Source: Methylobacterium sp. BTF04 (GTDB taxonomy: Bacteria; Pseudomonadota; Alphaproteobacteria; Rhizobiales; Beijerinckiaceae). Taken from it: DNA of 59,717 nucleotides. The translations under genes were made by a program, and so were the position numbers. The DNA is taken from positions 1 to 59,717 of the forward strand of contig NZ_JAAHTB010000029.1 of the NCBI RefSeq assembly GCF_010692745.1, in the 5' to 3' direction. This document shows, piece after piece, positions 17,360 to 26,005 of this stretch; the first letter of the stretch is position 1; the number at the start of each line of letters is the position of its first letter. The notes beneath the pieces are model-generated. The model searched no databases, was not told where the DNA came from, and saw only the letters and a list, made by a program, of their open reading frames with translations.

Positions 17360-17794
17360 TCAGCCCGCCAGAACGAGAATGCCCGCGATGAGGTCCCGGG
17401 TGGCGGCCCCTGACATCCTTCACAAGCCGATGGCGGTGCCTGCTGCTGCCGCCAGGAGGGCGAAGGGAGCTAGAAGGGCCGTGTCGGGTGCCGGGACCTG
17501 TCCGACCAGCACGGTACCCACACGGGCCACGATCGAGCTCGCGAGGATGAACGGCGCGGACATGCCCACGGCATGCCTCGGGGCGCCCCATCCGAGGCCG
17601 ATCAGCATCGGGGCCAGGAACACGCCGCCACCAGTGCCGGTCAGGCCGGACATGAAGCCAGTGACCGCACCGACCGAGGCCGCCTCGATCGGCCTCACCG
17701 TCGCTCCATCATCGATCATCCATCGCTCCCTGCAATGCCCGCACGCCGTCCCGGACGTTTCTGTGCGTCCGGAAGGGGGTCGTCCAACGGACAC
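17360..17794 (-). pseudogene. Decayed TauE/SafE (TSUP) permease fragment
   Basis: The frame shows the family's second-half signature (FMSGLTGTGGGVFLAPMLIG, then GAPRHAVGMSAPFILASSIV). The N-terminal half, about 120 residues, is absent. A stop codon at 17420-17422 interrupts the frame before the family's usual C-terminal helix, which is still readable in the same frame as AATRDLIAGILVLAG up to a second stop at 17360-17362. Intact members are about 250 residues, so this is a remnant of a sulfite/organosulfonate-type exporter. Confidence 0.7.
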
Positions 17795-18025
17795 CGGAGA
17801 TCCGCCTCCCGGGACCCGGCCCGTCCGAGGGAAGCGATCGTCTCACAAGCCCCGTACGCTGATCCATTCAATGGTGGGGGGCAAAAAGTCCACTTCCCGT
17901 CAAGACCGACGATCTTGTTCTGCTACGCCCGCTGATCGACTGACAGGTGGGACCTCACGGCCCAACCTGCTGCATTGAAAGGGCCTGGGGTACGCCGCAC
18001 CGACTGCACCCTGAGCTCGTCGATG

Positions 18026-19552
18026 CTATGCGGCAACGGCTTCGTGGACGGTCGGGCGGTCGGCGTATCGAGGAAACAACTTCATCTCATTGGCCATTAC
18101 GTCCGCTGGGAATTCCCCGTACTTCCCGCCCTCGGTCTGCGGCACGTGCCCCTGGATCGCATCGAGGACCGAATCCCGCATCCCGCCCCTTCGGCCGCGT
18201 GTCTTGAAGGCGTGGCGCCAGCCGTGGTTCGGGTCGACGCCGACGTCGGTGATACCGAGCTTCCGCACCCAGGCCGCGAGCCGCTCCCCGACCTTCTTCG
18301 AGATCGGGTTGGCATCGGATCCGCCTCGGCCCCGTGCCGGGTCGTAGAACAACGGTCCCGGTCGCGTGCTGACGTAGTCCAGGAAGCCCATCTCGATCAG
18401 GTGCGGGTGGATCGGCACGTACCGGAACCGTTTCGTCTTCACCGTGCCCGCCTCGGGCGTGATGTGGAGGATCGGCACGCCGTTCTCGTGGCGTATGTCC
18501 TTGCGGCGCAGTTGGGTGATCTCGCCGACCCGCGCTCCGGAGTAGGCGCACAGCCATGGGACCCATCGGCGGGCCGCCGAGTGTTCGAGGCTGAGACGCC
18601 CCTTCTGGGGCGAAAGGGCCGCTGCGAGGATGATGGACGCCTCCGCATCCGTGAAGGAGCGGTCACGTAGCACGGGTCCCTCGACCACCTTCACCCGCAA
18701 GCCCTCGCAGGGATTGGCAGCCACCTTCCGGGTGCCTTTCAGCCAGCCGAACAATGCCTTGGCCGAGGCGAGGTAGACATCGCGGATGGTCTTGGCGCGG
18801 CGTCCTCCGCGGGCGAGGTCGTCGACCCAGTCCGCGACGTTGTCCGGCGTCACGCGGGCGAGGTCGTCGTGGCCGATGTAGGTGGCCAGCGTGGCCAGTG
18901 CCGGCAGCCACCGCTTCTGGGTGGAGGGCGCGAGCTCCGAGGCCTTCGCGTACGCCGCGAACCATTCCTCCAGCGGCAGCACCACCGTCTTCGGTTTGTC
19001 CTGGATCTTCGGGAACCGCCCCGCCATCGGATCGGGCGAGTAGTCCCCGTCGAGATATTTCATGCTCTGCTCGACGGCCTGGAGGATCGCCTTGGCGATC
19101 GCGTATTCCAGCGAGCCTCTCGTATCGGGGTCCACGACCAACCCCTTACGCGCGAGATGGGCGTCTATCTCCTTCCCGTGGAAACGAAGGAACTGCGTAC
19201 GGTTCCCCGGACTGGGGTCCTTGACGAACCCATCGATCATCGCGGCCGAGATCACGTTGGAGACCGGCGAGAACCCGCCCGCCTGGAACTCGGGTACGAG
19301 GTTCTCGTAGAACTCCCCAGCAATGGCGTTGATCTCAAGCATGTTCAGGCGCCGCACGCCGGCTCGCAGGTTTTCCCAGCGCTGATCGACGAGGATTGCG
19401 TGCGCGGCGTGGCGCCGCTTGGCCTCGCCGACCTCCTTCGTCCCGAGGCTGGCCTTCTCCTCGCGCTTGCCGACAAGCGCCAGGAGGTCCTTCGGGATCC
19501 GCTTACGGAACCAGAAGACGCCGGTCTTCGGATGGGGCCAAGGGCGTGACAT
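18026..19552 (-). CDS. Tyrosine recombinase (integrase) of the tRNA-Ser element
   Basis: The 508 residues comprise an N-terminal arm-binding region (SRPWPHPKTGVFWFRKRIPK, DUF6538-like), a SAM-like core-binding domain at about 200-290 and a catalytic domain. The active site is complete: Arg in YSGARVGEI, Lys in GTVKTKRFRYVP, HxxR in NHGWRHAFK, His in IQGH and the nucleophile Tyr in GGKYGEF. The start at 19552 is preferred because the longer frame from 19588 translates through GTGTAC direct repeats. It points away from the tRNA gene that starts 100 bp upstream, the usual layout for tRNA-targeting integrases. Confidence 0.92.
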   Translation of the reverse strand: MSRPWPHPKTGVFWFRKRIPKDLLALVGKREEKASLGTKEVGEAKRRHAAHAILVDQRWENLRAGVRRLNMLEINAIAGEFYENLVPEFQAGGFSPVSNVISAAMIDGFVKDPSPGNRTQFLRFHGKEIDAHLARKGLVVDPDTRGSLEYAIAKAILQAVEQSMKYLDGDYSPDPMAGRFPKIQDKPKTVVLPLEEWFAAYAKASELAPSTQKRWLPALATLATYIGHDDLARVTPDNVADWVDDLARGGRRAKTIRDVYLASAKALFGWLKGTRKVAANPCEGLRVKVVEGPVLRDRSFTDAEASIILAAALSPQKGRLSLEHSAARRWVPWLCAYSGARVGEITQLRRKDIRHENGVPILHITPEAGTVKTKRFRYVPIHPHLIEMGFLDYVSTRPGPLFYDPARGRGGSDANPISKKVGERLAAWVRKLGITDVGVDPNHGWRHAFKTRGRRGGMRDSVLDAIQGHVPQTEGGKYGEFPADVMANEMKLFPRYADRPTVHEAVAA

Positions 19553-19563
19553 CGCAAGAACCA

Positions 19564-19590
19564 CGTGTGTACCACCCGTGTGTACCACCG
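19564..19590. repeat. Tandem GTGTGTACCACC repeats upstream of the integrase
   Basis: CGTGTGTACCACC occurs at 19564-19576 and again at 19577-19589. The second copy, with flanks (19576-19590), is identical to 1423-1437 at the other end of the element. A related GTGTAC pair lies before the first integrase (1276-1293). Likely binding sites for integrase, an excision factor or a regulator. Confidence 0.55.
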
Positions 19591-19652
19591 GACGGCCACG
19601 AAGTCGCTGTTTCCCTTGGGAGCGTCTGAAAATAAAGGCTTTTCAGGTGTTT

Positions 19653-19669
19653 TGGCGGAGAGGGGGGGA
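19653..19669 (-). repeat. Attachment-site copy within tRNA-Ser
   Basis: These are the 17 bases shared exactly with 1345-1361, forming the 3' end of the tRNA gene, the usual core for integrases of this class. Confidence 0.75.
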
Positions 19670-19742
19670 TTCGAACCCCCGATGCCCTTGCAGGCATGCC
19701 GCATTTCGAGTGCGGTGCATTCAACCGCTCTGCCACCTCTCC
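19653..19742 (-). tRNA. tRNA-Ser (anticodon CGA)
   Basis: The minus strand begins GGAGAGGTGGCAGAGCGG and ends with acceptor strand CCTCTCC, discriminator G and encoded CCA. The anticodon stem-loop reads GCACTCGAAATGC with CGA. A long variable arm (GCATGCC...GGGCATC region) is typical of class II serine tRNAs, and the T-arm is GGGGGTTCGAATCCCCC. The length is 90 nt with CCA. The integrative element leaves it intact because the att core restores the 3' end. Confidence 0.97.
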
Positions 19743-20009
19743 GCAAGGCGCCTCGATGAGACGAGTGGTGCGTAGCACGAGTGATTGCCGTCTCACAAGC
19801 GGGAGGGGGGCACAAAGCAGGGCAACCCGTGACGGCGATCAGATGGTCGGGGTGATGATGGCGCCGAGGTCTTTGCGGCCCGATTCTGCCGCTGGGTTTC
19901 TTCAGTCTCGCTTAACCAAGTCGATGCAACCGTCGGGCCTGCGAGACACACGTGCCAGCAGGTCCGATGACCGGTGATGGTGGGACTGGTGGGACGGGGA
20001 TCGGGACGC

Positions 20010-21071
20010 ATGGCGACGGAAGCCGGAGACAGTCTCATCGCCATCGTCGCCGCGGCGACTCCGCTCCACCTCGTGTCCGCGCTGCAACCGCTCGACTGTG
20101 CGATCCGGCTGTTCGATCGCGTTCAGGCCGCGCTCGGCGCGTTGGGTGACCAGCCCGTCGACGTGATCCTGATCGACGATGACGATTGCGCCGATCCGGG
20201 CGCGACCCGCCTGATCGCGGCCCTGCGGGCCCAGGGCGAGCATGCCCGCACCCCGATCGTGCTGATCGCCGCCGGCGATGCCGGTGCGGTGCGGCGTGCT
20301 GCCGTCGGGGCGGGCGCGTCCGACGTCATGGGGCAGCCGCTCGACCCCCTCGATCTGCGCACGCGCCTGCACACCCTGATCGAGTTGAGCACTGTCCGCC
20401 GGTTCGCCGAGAGGCAGGCCCAGCTCGTGGCCCTGTCCGTCGAGCGGGCCATGGTCGAGTCCGCCGCGCGCGAACGCGAGATCATCCGCCGCCTGATGCT
20501 GGCCGCGCAGTTTCGCGACGATCAGGCCGGAGACCACCTGACCCGCGTCGCGGGCTGTGCCATCGCCATCGCCGAGGGGCTCGGCTTGTCGAAGGACGAG
20601 GCCAACGACATCGCGCTCGCCTCGACGATGCACGACATCGGCAAGATCAGCATTCCCGACACCATTCTGAGGAAGCCCGGAGCGCTGAGCGCCGAAGAAC
20701 GCCAGGAGATGCAGGAGCACGCCCTGCGCGGGTACCACATGCTCAACGACAGCCCGTCGCACCTGCTGCAGCTCGCCTCCGACATCGCGCTCACGCATCA
20801 CGAGCGCTGGGACGGGAACGGCTATCCGCAGGGTCTCAAGGGGACGGAAATTCCGTTGTCGGGCCGCATCATCGCGGTGGCCGACGTATTCGACGCGTTG
20901 ATCTCGGAGCGGGTCTATAAGACCGCTTGGCCTCCGGAGAAGGCCCGCGCCTATCTCGAGGACAATGTCGGAAGCCATTTCGACCCGGATTGCGTCGCCG
21001 CGTTCCTGTCCCGCTGGAGCGACATCGTCCTCCTGGTGCGCGAGCATCGGCCCAAGACCAAAGCTGCGTAG
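20010..21071 (+). CDS. HD-GYP domain protein with degenerate receiver
   Basis: The 353-residue product has an N-terminal receiver-like domain (1-130), a linker helix and an HD-GYP domain (about 165-335). MHDIGKISIPD supplies the HD metal ligands and HHERWDGNGYPQGLKG the GYP signature; IIAVADVFDAL is also conserved. The family hydrolyses cyclic di-GMP. In the receiver the aspartate region (VILIDDDD) is kept. The acidic pair after strand 1 is replaced (SLIAIVAAAT) and the conserved Lys appears as Gln (VMGQPLDP), so normal phosphorylation is doubtful. The start at 20010 is chosen over 19974 because the receiver fold begins there. Confidence 0.88.
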   Translation: MATEAGDSLIAIVAAATPLHLVSALQPLDCAIRLFDRVQAALGALGDQPVDVILIDDDDCADPGATRLIAALRAQGEHARTPIVLIAAGDAGAVRRAAVGAGASDVMGQPLDPLDLRTRLHTLIELSTVRRFAERQAQLVALSVERAMVESAAREREIIRRLMLAAQFRDDQAGDHLTRVAGCAIAIAEGLGLSKDEANDIALASTMHDIGKISIPDTILRKPGALSAEERQEMQEHALRGYHMLNDSPSHLLQLASDIALTHHERWDGNGYPQGLKGTEIPLSGRIIAVADVFDALISERVYKTAWPPEKARAYLEDNVGSHFDPDCVAAFLSRWSDIVLLVREHRPKTKAA

Positions 21072-21093
21072 ACCGGATACTGAGCGCGAGGTT

Positions 21094-21927
21094 CTAGCCC
21101 GGCTCTCCGATGACACCGGCCTCGTCCTGCGCCTGAAGCACGTCCGGACGCGGCATCGAGATGATGTTGTAGCCGGAATCGACGAAGTGGACTTCGCCGG
21201 TGACGCCGCCGGACAGGTCGGAGAGCAGGTAGACCGCCGAACCGCCGACCTCTTCCAGAGTCACCGTGCGCCGGAGCGGAGCATGGGCGCGCTGGTGGTT
21301 GAACATCAGGCGCGCGTCGGCGATGCCGGCTCCTGCCAATGTCCGCATCGGCCCCGCCGAGAGGGCGTTGACCCGGATGCCATCGGGGCCGAGGTCGCCG
21401 GCGAGATAGCGCACGGACGCCTCCAGGGCGGCCTTGGCCACACCCATCACGTTGTAATTGGGCATGACCCGCGTCGAGCCGCCATAGGTCAGGGTGAGGA
21501 GCGACCCGCCGTTGCGCATGCGCTTGGCCGCGCGCTGGGCGATCTCGGTAAACGAGAAGCACGAAATCGCCATCGTGCGCGAAAAGTTCTCGCGGGTGGT
21601 GACGTCGACGTAGCGGCCCTTGAGCTGCGCCTTGTCGGAGAAGCCGATGGCGTGGACGACGAAGTCGAACCCGTCGGCGAAGTGGGTGTCGAGGGCGGCG
21701 AACACGGCATCGACGCTGGCGATATCTTCGACATCGCACGGAATGACGATCTCGGAACCCAGCGAGGCGGCGAGCGGAGCCACACGGCGACCCAGCGCAT
21801 CGCCTTGATACGTGAAGGCGAGTTGCGCGCCATGGTGGTGCAAGGCCTTGGCGATGCCCCACGCGATCGAGTGATCGTTGGCGACTCCCATGATGAGGCC
21901 GCGTTTGCCCGTCATCAAACCTGTCAT
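21094..21927 (-). CDS. fabI: Enoyl-[acyl-carrier-protein] reductase (NADH)
   Basis: This enzyme catalyses the last step of the fatty-acid elongation cycle in the cytosol. GLIMGVANDHSIAWGIA is the FabI-type nucleotide site, CDVEDIASVDAVF and VVHAIGFSDKAQLKG follow, and YNVMGVAKAALEA holds the catalytic Tyr/Lys pair (Y-x6-K) typical of FabI. SAGPMRTLAG follows, and the 277-residue length is usual for the family. It lies on the same strand as fabB-fabA upstream but is separated from them by a hairpin (22050-22078), so it may have its own promoter. Confidence 0.95.
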   Translation of the reverse strand: MTGLMTGKRGLIMGVANDHSIAWGIAKALHHHGAQLAFTYQGDALGRRVAPLAASLGSEIVIPCDVEDIASVDAVFAALDTHFADGFDFVVHAIGFSDKAQLKGRYVDVTTRENFSRTMAISCFSFTEIAQRAAKRMRNGGSLLTLTYGGSTRVMPNYNVMGVAKAALEASVRYLAGDLGPDGIRVNALSAGPMRTLAGAGIADARLMFNHQRAHAPLRRTVTLEEVGGSAVYLLSDLSGGVTGEVHFVDSGYNIISMPRPDVLQAQDEAGVIGEPG

Positions 21928-22049
21928 GCGTTTCCCCGCGGACGCTTCCTGTGGGATCTCAAGGGTCCCGTTCCCGTTGCGATGACGCTTAGCGCGCGCA
22001 TCGTGGACATGTCCAATCCCAGTCGGCCGAGCAACGCTCCGGAAACGAC

Positions 22050-22078
22050 AAATCCCGCGCCGGTCGAACGCGGGATTT
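22050..22078 (-). terminator. Hairpin between the fabBA side and fabI
   Basis: AAATCCCGCG (22050-22059) pairs with CGCGGGATTT (22069-22078) around a 9-nt loop. It lies after the small membrane protein gene and before fabI on the minus strand. The T-run is short on both strands, so termination may be partial. Confidence 0.55.
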
Positions 22079-22119
22079 TCAGGACGTGTGTCGGACAGTC
22101 TTCGTACAATCGCGGCGTT

Positions 22120-22236
22120 CTAGAAATACCCGTCGGTATCGGCCTTTGCCCGATCGATGATCACCTGCTTGATATAGACAGCGGTGGTTCCCGCGATGGC
22201 GAGGCCGCCAAATGTCCCAAGTGTGAGCCAGACCAT
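22120..22236 (-). CDS. Small single-pass membrane protein (38 aa)
   Basis: From ATG 22236 the frame reads MVWLTLGTFGGLAIAGTTAV and ends KADTDGYF. One hydrophobic helix (about residues 2-21) is followed by a charged cytosolic-type tail (KQVIIDRAKAD). It lies alone between fabB and fabI on their strand, with a hairpin after its stop. The ribosome binding site is weak (GGGA about 12 nt upstream). The composition is unlike a random GC-rich frame. It is too short for standard gene calling, and no family is recognised. Confidence 0.5.
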   Translation of the reverse strand: MVWLTLGTFGGLAIAGTTAVYIKQVIIDRAKADTDGYF

Positions 22237-22351
22237 GGTCGCGCGATCCCAAAGACTGCGCAACGCCCGAAGACTGCGCACTGGAAACAGATTGCACAAT
22301 GGAAACGCCAGGATTGCAGTGGCGGTTCCTTGAGATCAGGCCAGCGTTCGG

Positions 22352-23578
22352 TCAGGCGTCGACGTTCTTCAGCACCAGGGTGGCATTCGTCCCGCCAAAG
22401 CCGAATGAATTCGACAGGACATGTCCGAGCTTCACCCCATCGCGACGGGCACGCAGGATCGGCATGTCGGCGAAAGCCGGATCGATCTCATCGATATGCG
22501 CACTCTCGCAGATGAAATCGTTGTTCATCATCAGAAGCGCGTAGATCGCCTCCTGCACGCCGGTGGCACCGAGGGAATGCCCGGTCAGCGACTTGGTGCC
22601 GGAGATGGGCGGGCACGAATCCCCGCGCCCAAAGACCTCGCGGATCGCCTCGATCTCCTTCTCGTCGCCCACCGGCGTCGAGGTGGCATGCGGGTTGATG
22701 TAGTCGATCGGGGCACCCTTCAGCCCGCCGATCGCCTGCCGCATGCAGCGGATGGCGCCCTCGCCGGACGGCGCCACCATGTCGTAGCCGTCCGACGTGG
22801 CACCGTAGCCGGCGATCTCGCCGTAGATCTTGGCGCCGCGGGCCTTGGCGTGCTCGTATTCCTCGAGCACCAGCACGCCCGCGCCGCCGGCGATCACGAA
22901 GCCGTCGCGGTTGGCATCGTAGGCGCGGGAGGCCCGTGCGGGGGTCTCGTTATACTTCGACGACATGGCACCCATCGCATCGAACAGCACCGACAAGGTC
23001 CAGTCGAGATCCTCGCAGCCGCCGGCGAAGATGATGTCCTGGCGCCCGCCCTGGATGATCTCGGCGGCGTTGCCGATACAATGGTTCGAGGTCGCGCAGG
23101 CCGAGGCGATGGAATAGTTCACGCCCTTGATCTTGAACCATGTCGCCAGGGTCGCCGAGGCGGTGGAGGACATGGCCTTGGGCACGGCAAACGGCCCGAC
23201 GCGCTTGGGGCCCTTCTCGATGGCGATGGCGGCCGATTCCACGATCACCTTCGTGGACGGACCGCCAGATCCCATGATGATGCCGGTGCGGTCGTTCGAG
23301 ATGTCGCTCTGCTCGAGGCCCGAATCGCGGATCGCCTGATCCATGGCGACGTGATTCCAGGCGGTGCCGCCGCCGTGGAAGCGCATGGCGCGCCGGTCGA
23401 CGATCCCCTCGGGATCGAGGCTCGGGCGCCCCTCGACCTGACTACGAAAGCCGTGCTCGGCATAGGACGCGGAGCGGGCGATGCCGGATTTGGCCGCGCG
23501 CAGGGACGCGAGGACTTCCTCGGTGTTGTTGCCGATGGACGAGACGATGCCCATCCCGGTGATCACGACACGCCGCAT
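22352..23578 (-). CDS. fabB: Beta-ketoacyl-ACP synthase I
   Basis: This condensing enzyme elongates acyl-ACP and is needed for unsaturated fatty acids. [15 protein letters not shown] starts the protein. The active-site Cys is in [11 protein letters not shown] (about residue 165), the catalytic His residues in [11 protein letters not shown] and [14 protein letters not shown], and the C-terminus has [14 protein letters not shown]. The length of 408 residues fits FabB. ATG 23578 is chosen since upstream sequence in the same frame is the intergenic tail of fabA. fabA lies about 90 bp upstream on the same strand, forming the standard fabA-fabB pair. Confidence 0.96.
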   Translation of the reverse strand: MRRVVITGMGIVSSIGNNTEEVLASLRAAKSGIARSASYAEHGFRSQVEGRPSLDPEGIVDRRAMRFHGGGTAWNHVAMDQAIRDSGLEQSDISNDRTGIIMGSGGPSTKVIVESAAIAIEKGPKRVGPFAVPKAMSSTASATLATWFKIKGVNYSIASACATSNHCIGNAAEIIQGGRQDIIFAGGCEDLDWTLSVLFDAMGAMSSKYNETPARASRAYDANRDGFVIAGGAGVLVLEEYEHAKARGAKIYGEIAGYGATSDGYDMVAPSGEGAIRCMRQAIGGLKGAPIDYINPHATSTPVGDEKEIEAIREVFGRGDSCPPISGTKSLTGHSLGATGVQEAIYALLMMNNDFICESAHIDEIDPAFADMPILRARRDGVKLGHVLSNSFGFGGTNATLVLKNVDA

Positions 23579-23670
23579 GGACACGCTTCTTCTCCACCGC
23601 CGGTGCTTCGGACGGCACCTCATACGCATCAGGTAGGACGCCCGCGCCCCGATCTCAACTGTACCGGGCT

Positions 23671-24249
23671 TTAAGCCCCTGCCGATCCTTGCGCCTGGAA
23701 CAGGGCGACACGCAGATCCTTGGCCTCGTAGATGCGCTGGCCGTCGGCCTCGAGCCAGCCGTCGGCGATGCCGAGCACCAGCTTGCCGAGGCGCACCCGC
23801 CTGACGTCGATGCCGTAGACCACCTTGGTCACGGTGGGGAGCACCTGATCGGTGAACTTCACTTCGCCGACACCGAGCGCGCGTCCGCGCCCGGGGGCGC
23901 CGAGCCAGCCGAGGTGGAAGCCCACGAGCTGCCAGAGGGCGTCGAGCCCGAGGCATCCGGGCATCACCGGGTCGTTCTTGAAGTGGCAGCCGAAGAACCA
24001 GAGGTCGGGCCGGATGTCGAACTCGGCCAGGACATGGCCCTTGCCGTAAGCGCCGCCTTCCGCGCCGATCGACACGATGCGGTCGAACATCAGCATCGGC
24101 GGCAGGGGCAGTTGCGCGTTGCCGGCACCGAACAGCTCGCCGCGCCCGCAGGCGAGAAGCTCCTCATAGGAATAGTGCGTCGCCCGTGCGGAGACCGGAT
24201 TCGACGCCAGGGCGCCCGTCGGAGCATGCGGTTCGGAATCGGAAGACAT
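23671..24249 (-). CDS. fabA: 3-hydroxydecanoyl-ACP dehydratase/isomerase
   Basis: It dehydrates 3-hydroxydecanoyl-ACP and isomerises the product, the branch point for anaerobic-type unsaturated fatty acid synthesis. [46 protein letters not shown] (catalytic His and Asp) and [17 protein letters not shown] match E. coli FabA closely. The 192-residue product has about 20 extra N-terminal residues rich in Ala/Ser/Pro relative to the usual 172, so a slightly later start is possible. It is divergent from irr, sharing a 260-bp intergenic region. Confidence 0.96.
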   Translation of the reverse strand: MSSDSEPHAPTGALASNPVSARATHYSYEELLACGRGELFGAGNAQLPLPPMLMFDRIVSIGAEGGAYGKGHVLAEFDIRPDLWFFGCHFKNDPVMPGCLGLDALWQLVGFHLGWLGAPGRGRALGVGEVKFTDQVLPTVTKVVYGIDVRRVRLGKLVLGIADGWLEADGQRIYEAKDLRVALFQAQGSAGA

Positions 24250-24510
24250 GATGAGCGGATCGGTCCTCGAATTGGTCTTGACGTGCGACCGAGTCCTGCG
24301 GTTGGTCGGAGATGCCGCAGAGCCGGTTCGAAAGCGGCGCTTCGTTAACACAGCGCCGGTGCGCCTCAAAGCTTCGCCCTGCGGTGCTCGTTCTCTCCCC
24401 CGATATCATGCCGCTGGCGGTCGGGTCGGCGCGTCTGTCCCGGCGGCCCGCGCGGGCAAGTCCTGCGTCGCGCTCGGGTTGCAGCATCGCACCGGTTTCC
24501 GTATAGCTTG

Positions 24511-25053
24511 ATGCCGAGATCAACGTTGCGTGAGATGTTAGATAGCCTGATGTCCAACCTGCTGCCTCTGCAGGCCGTGCTCAATGCGCGGGCCTCCGTT
24601 CCCGCTACAGAAGCCGGGCGTCGCGGTTGTCCGCTATCGGACCTGCGCGATCGTCTGCGCCGGGCTGGCCTGCGTCCCACGCGCCAGCGGCTTTCGCTCG
24701 GCTGGCTGCTGTTCGGGCGTGGTGACCGTCACCTCACCGCGGAAATGCTGTACGACGAGGCGATGCGGGCGAAGGTGCCGGTGTCTCTCGCCACCGTCTA
24801 CAACACGCTGCACCAGTTCACGGAAGCCGGGTTGCTGCGCCAACTCGCCCTCGACGGGTCGAAGGCTTATTTCGACACCAACCCGAGCGAGCATCACCAC
24901 TTCTTCCTCGAGGACGAGGGTCAGGTGCTGGACATGCCGGATTGCGGTATCACCGTGGATTCGCTCCCCGATGCCCCCGAGGGCATGGAGATCGCCGGTG
25001 TCGAGGTCATCGTGCGCCTGCGCCGCCGCGCTGCCGGGATCCGCAAGGCCTGA
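24511..25053 (+). CDS. irr: Iron response regulator Irr (Fur family)
   Basis: This DNA-binding regulator controls haem synthesis and iron homeostasis in alphaproteobacteria. RLRRAGLRPTRQRLSLGWLLFG, HLTAEMLYDEAM and VSLATVYNTLHQFTEAGLLRQ form the winged helix. SEHHHFFLED is the His cluster typical of Irr, and a GCP motif (GCPLSDLRD) in front of the DNA-binding domain matches the Cys-Pro haem-binding position. The N-terminus is uncertain: TTG 24508, ATG 24511 and later ATGs are all in frame. It is followed by a clear terminator. Confidence 0.9.
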   Translation: MPRSTLREMLDSLMSNLLPLQAVLNARASVPATEAGRRGCPLSDLRDRLRRAGLRPTRQRLSLGWLLFGRGDRHLTAEMLYDEAMRAKVPVSLATVYNTLHQFTEAGLLRQLALDGSKAYFDTNPSEHHHFFLEDEGQVLDMPDCGITVDSLPDAPEGMEIAGVEVIVRLRRRAAGIRKA

Positions 25054-25082
25054 GCGTTTCAGATCCTGACGTGACGAAAACA

Positions 25083-25105
25083 GGCCCGGATATCCGGGCC
25101 TTTTT
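25083..25105 (+). terminator. Intrinsic terminator after irr
   Basis: GGCCCGGATATCCGGGCC (25083-25100) is a perfect palindrome followed by TTTTT. The reverse strand carries TTTT after CTG, so it may also end the convergent SH3 gene. Confidence 0.88.
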
Positions 25106-25151
25106 CATGCCCGTAATCGGGGTTTTCCCCTCGGGCCGCCCGTCCGTGCCG

Positions 25152-25748
25152 TCACTCGACCCGTTCGTTCGGGTAGACGCCCCACAGACGATCCTGATGG
25201 ATGTAACCGTCGAGGTCGCCGCCCTTTTGCGGCAATGAGACGATCACCCGGCACCAGGTGCCGGTGCAGGTCTTGACGCTGCCGATGACACCGGCCTGCA
25301 GTCGCGCCTCCTCGTCCGCCTTGTCGTCGGCGCGCGCGAAGAGCGGGATTGCGGCCTTGTCGCCGTTCTTGTCCTTGGTCTTTCCGGCGGTGACGATGGA
25401 TGTGCGCCGCCCCGACAGGAGCGAATGCAGCACCCATCCCTCGGTCCCTTCCGAGTCGCGGATGCGGCGCCAAGTCTCGAATTCCGCGACGATCTCGATG
25501 GGCAGGCCGGCGCGCTGGAACACCCAAAGGGTGCGGTGGTCCTTGGAGGGACCCTCGCGCAGGTTGACCCGGTCGGTCTTCAGGCTGGCGTAGCGCGGAA
25601 GCGGAAGCTTCGTGACCGGCCCGATGCCGACCTCGGGGCCGGCGCTCGGTGCCACCGGAGCGGCCTGCACCGCGCGATGCGGTGCCAGGGCGACCAGCGC
25701 CGCAAGGGTCGTCGCGGCGCAGGCCAGGAGCAGTGAAGGGGCGCGCAT
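25152..25748 (-). CDS. Exported SH3-domain protein
   Basis: The 198-residue protein has a signal peptide (MRAPSLLLACAATTLAALVA, likely cleaved after the AQAA region near residue 30). A bacterial SH3 domain begins near residue 50: SLKTDRVNLREGPSKDHRTLW, VFQRAGLPIEIV, WRRIRDSEGTEGWV. A second SH3-like half (residues 130-195) includes TCTGTWCRVIV, whose two cysteines may be paired. Such proteins are usually periplasmic and bind or act near the cell wall; no enzymatic domain is seen. It is convergent with irr. Confidence 0.8.
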   Translation of the reverse strand: MRAPSLLLACAATTLAALVALAPHRAVQAAPVAPSAGPEVGIGPVTKLPLPRYASLKTDRVNLREGPSKDHRTLWVFQRAGLPIEIVAEFETWRRIRDSEGTEGWVLHSLLSGRRTSIVTAGKTKDKNGDKAAIPLFARADDKADEEARLQAGVIGSVKTCTGTWCRVIVSLPQKGGDLDGYIHQDRLWGVYPNERVE

Positions 25749-26005
25749 CGTCCGGTTTCCTCACTCGCGAAGGGGCCGGATCCGCCCAGTCGGCGCCCCC
25801 GGCATGCATTGTGTTCCACCGTCTCTCTCGGTAGAGAGGCCGGTACGGTGTGGGGCCGTGGGCATTGGCCCTGAAGGCTCCTGTCTTGACCGATGCGTGG
25901 TTAACGCACGGTGTGCTGCCGCATCGTCCATCGCGCAAAGACGATGGATCCGGAATCTGCCGTGTGAAGGCGAGCGGAATTGATGACCGTTCGCGGGGAG
26001 GGTGC

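Larger units (their letters stand above)
1345..19669. mobile_element. Integrative and mobilizable element at tRNA-Ser(CGA), about 18.3 kb
   Basis: The element is bounded by the exact 17-bp direct repeat 1345-1361 / 19653-19669 and carries 15-bp repeats just inside both ends (1423-1437, 19576-19590). It encodes a tyrosine integrase next to the tRNA, a large serine recombinase and a relaxase block, but no type IV secretion genes, so it would need a helper for transfer. Cargo includes a helicase-nuclease gene, gpmA, xoxF, a putative sRNA and a fluoride-resistance operon. The boundaries rest on the repeat and gene orientation, with no comparative data. Whether the whole interval moved as one unit is inference. 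Confidence 0.65.

Noticed and set aside
24250..24510. An iron-control-element dyad between fabA and irr
   Set aside because: No sequence close to the known ICE palindrome is present.
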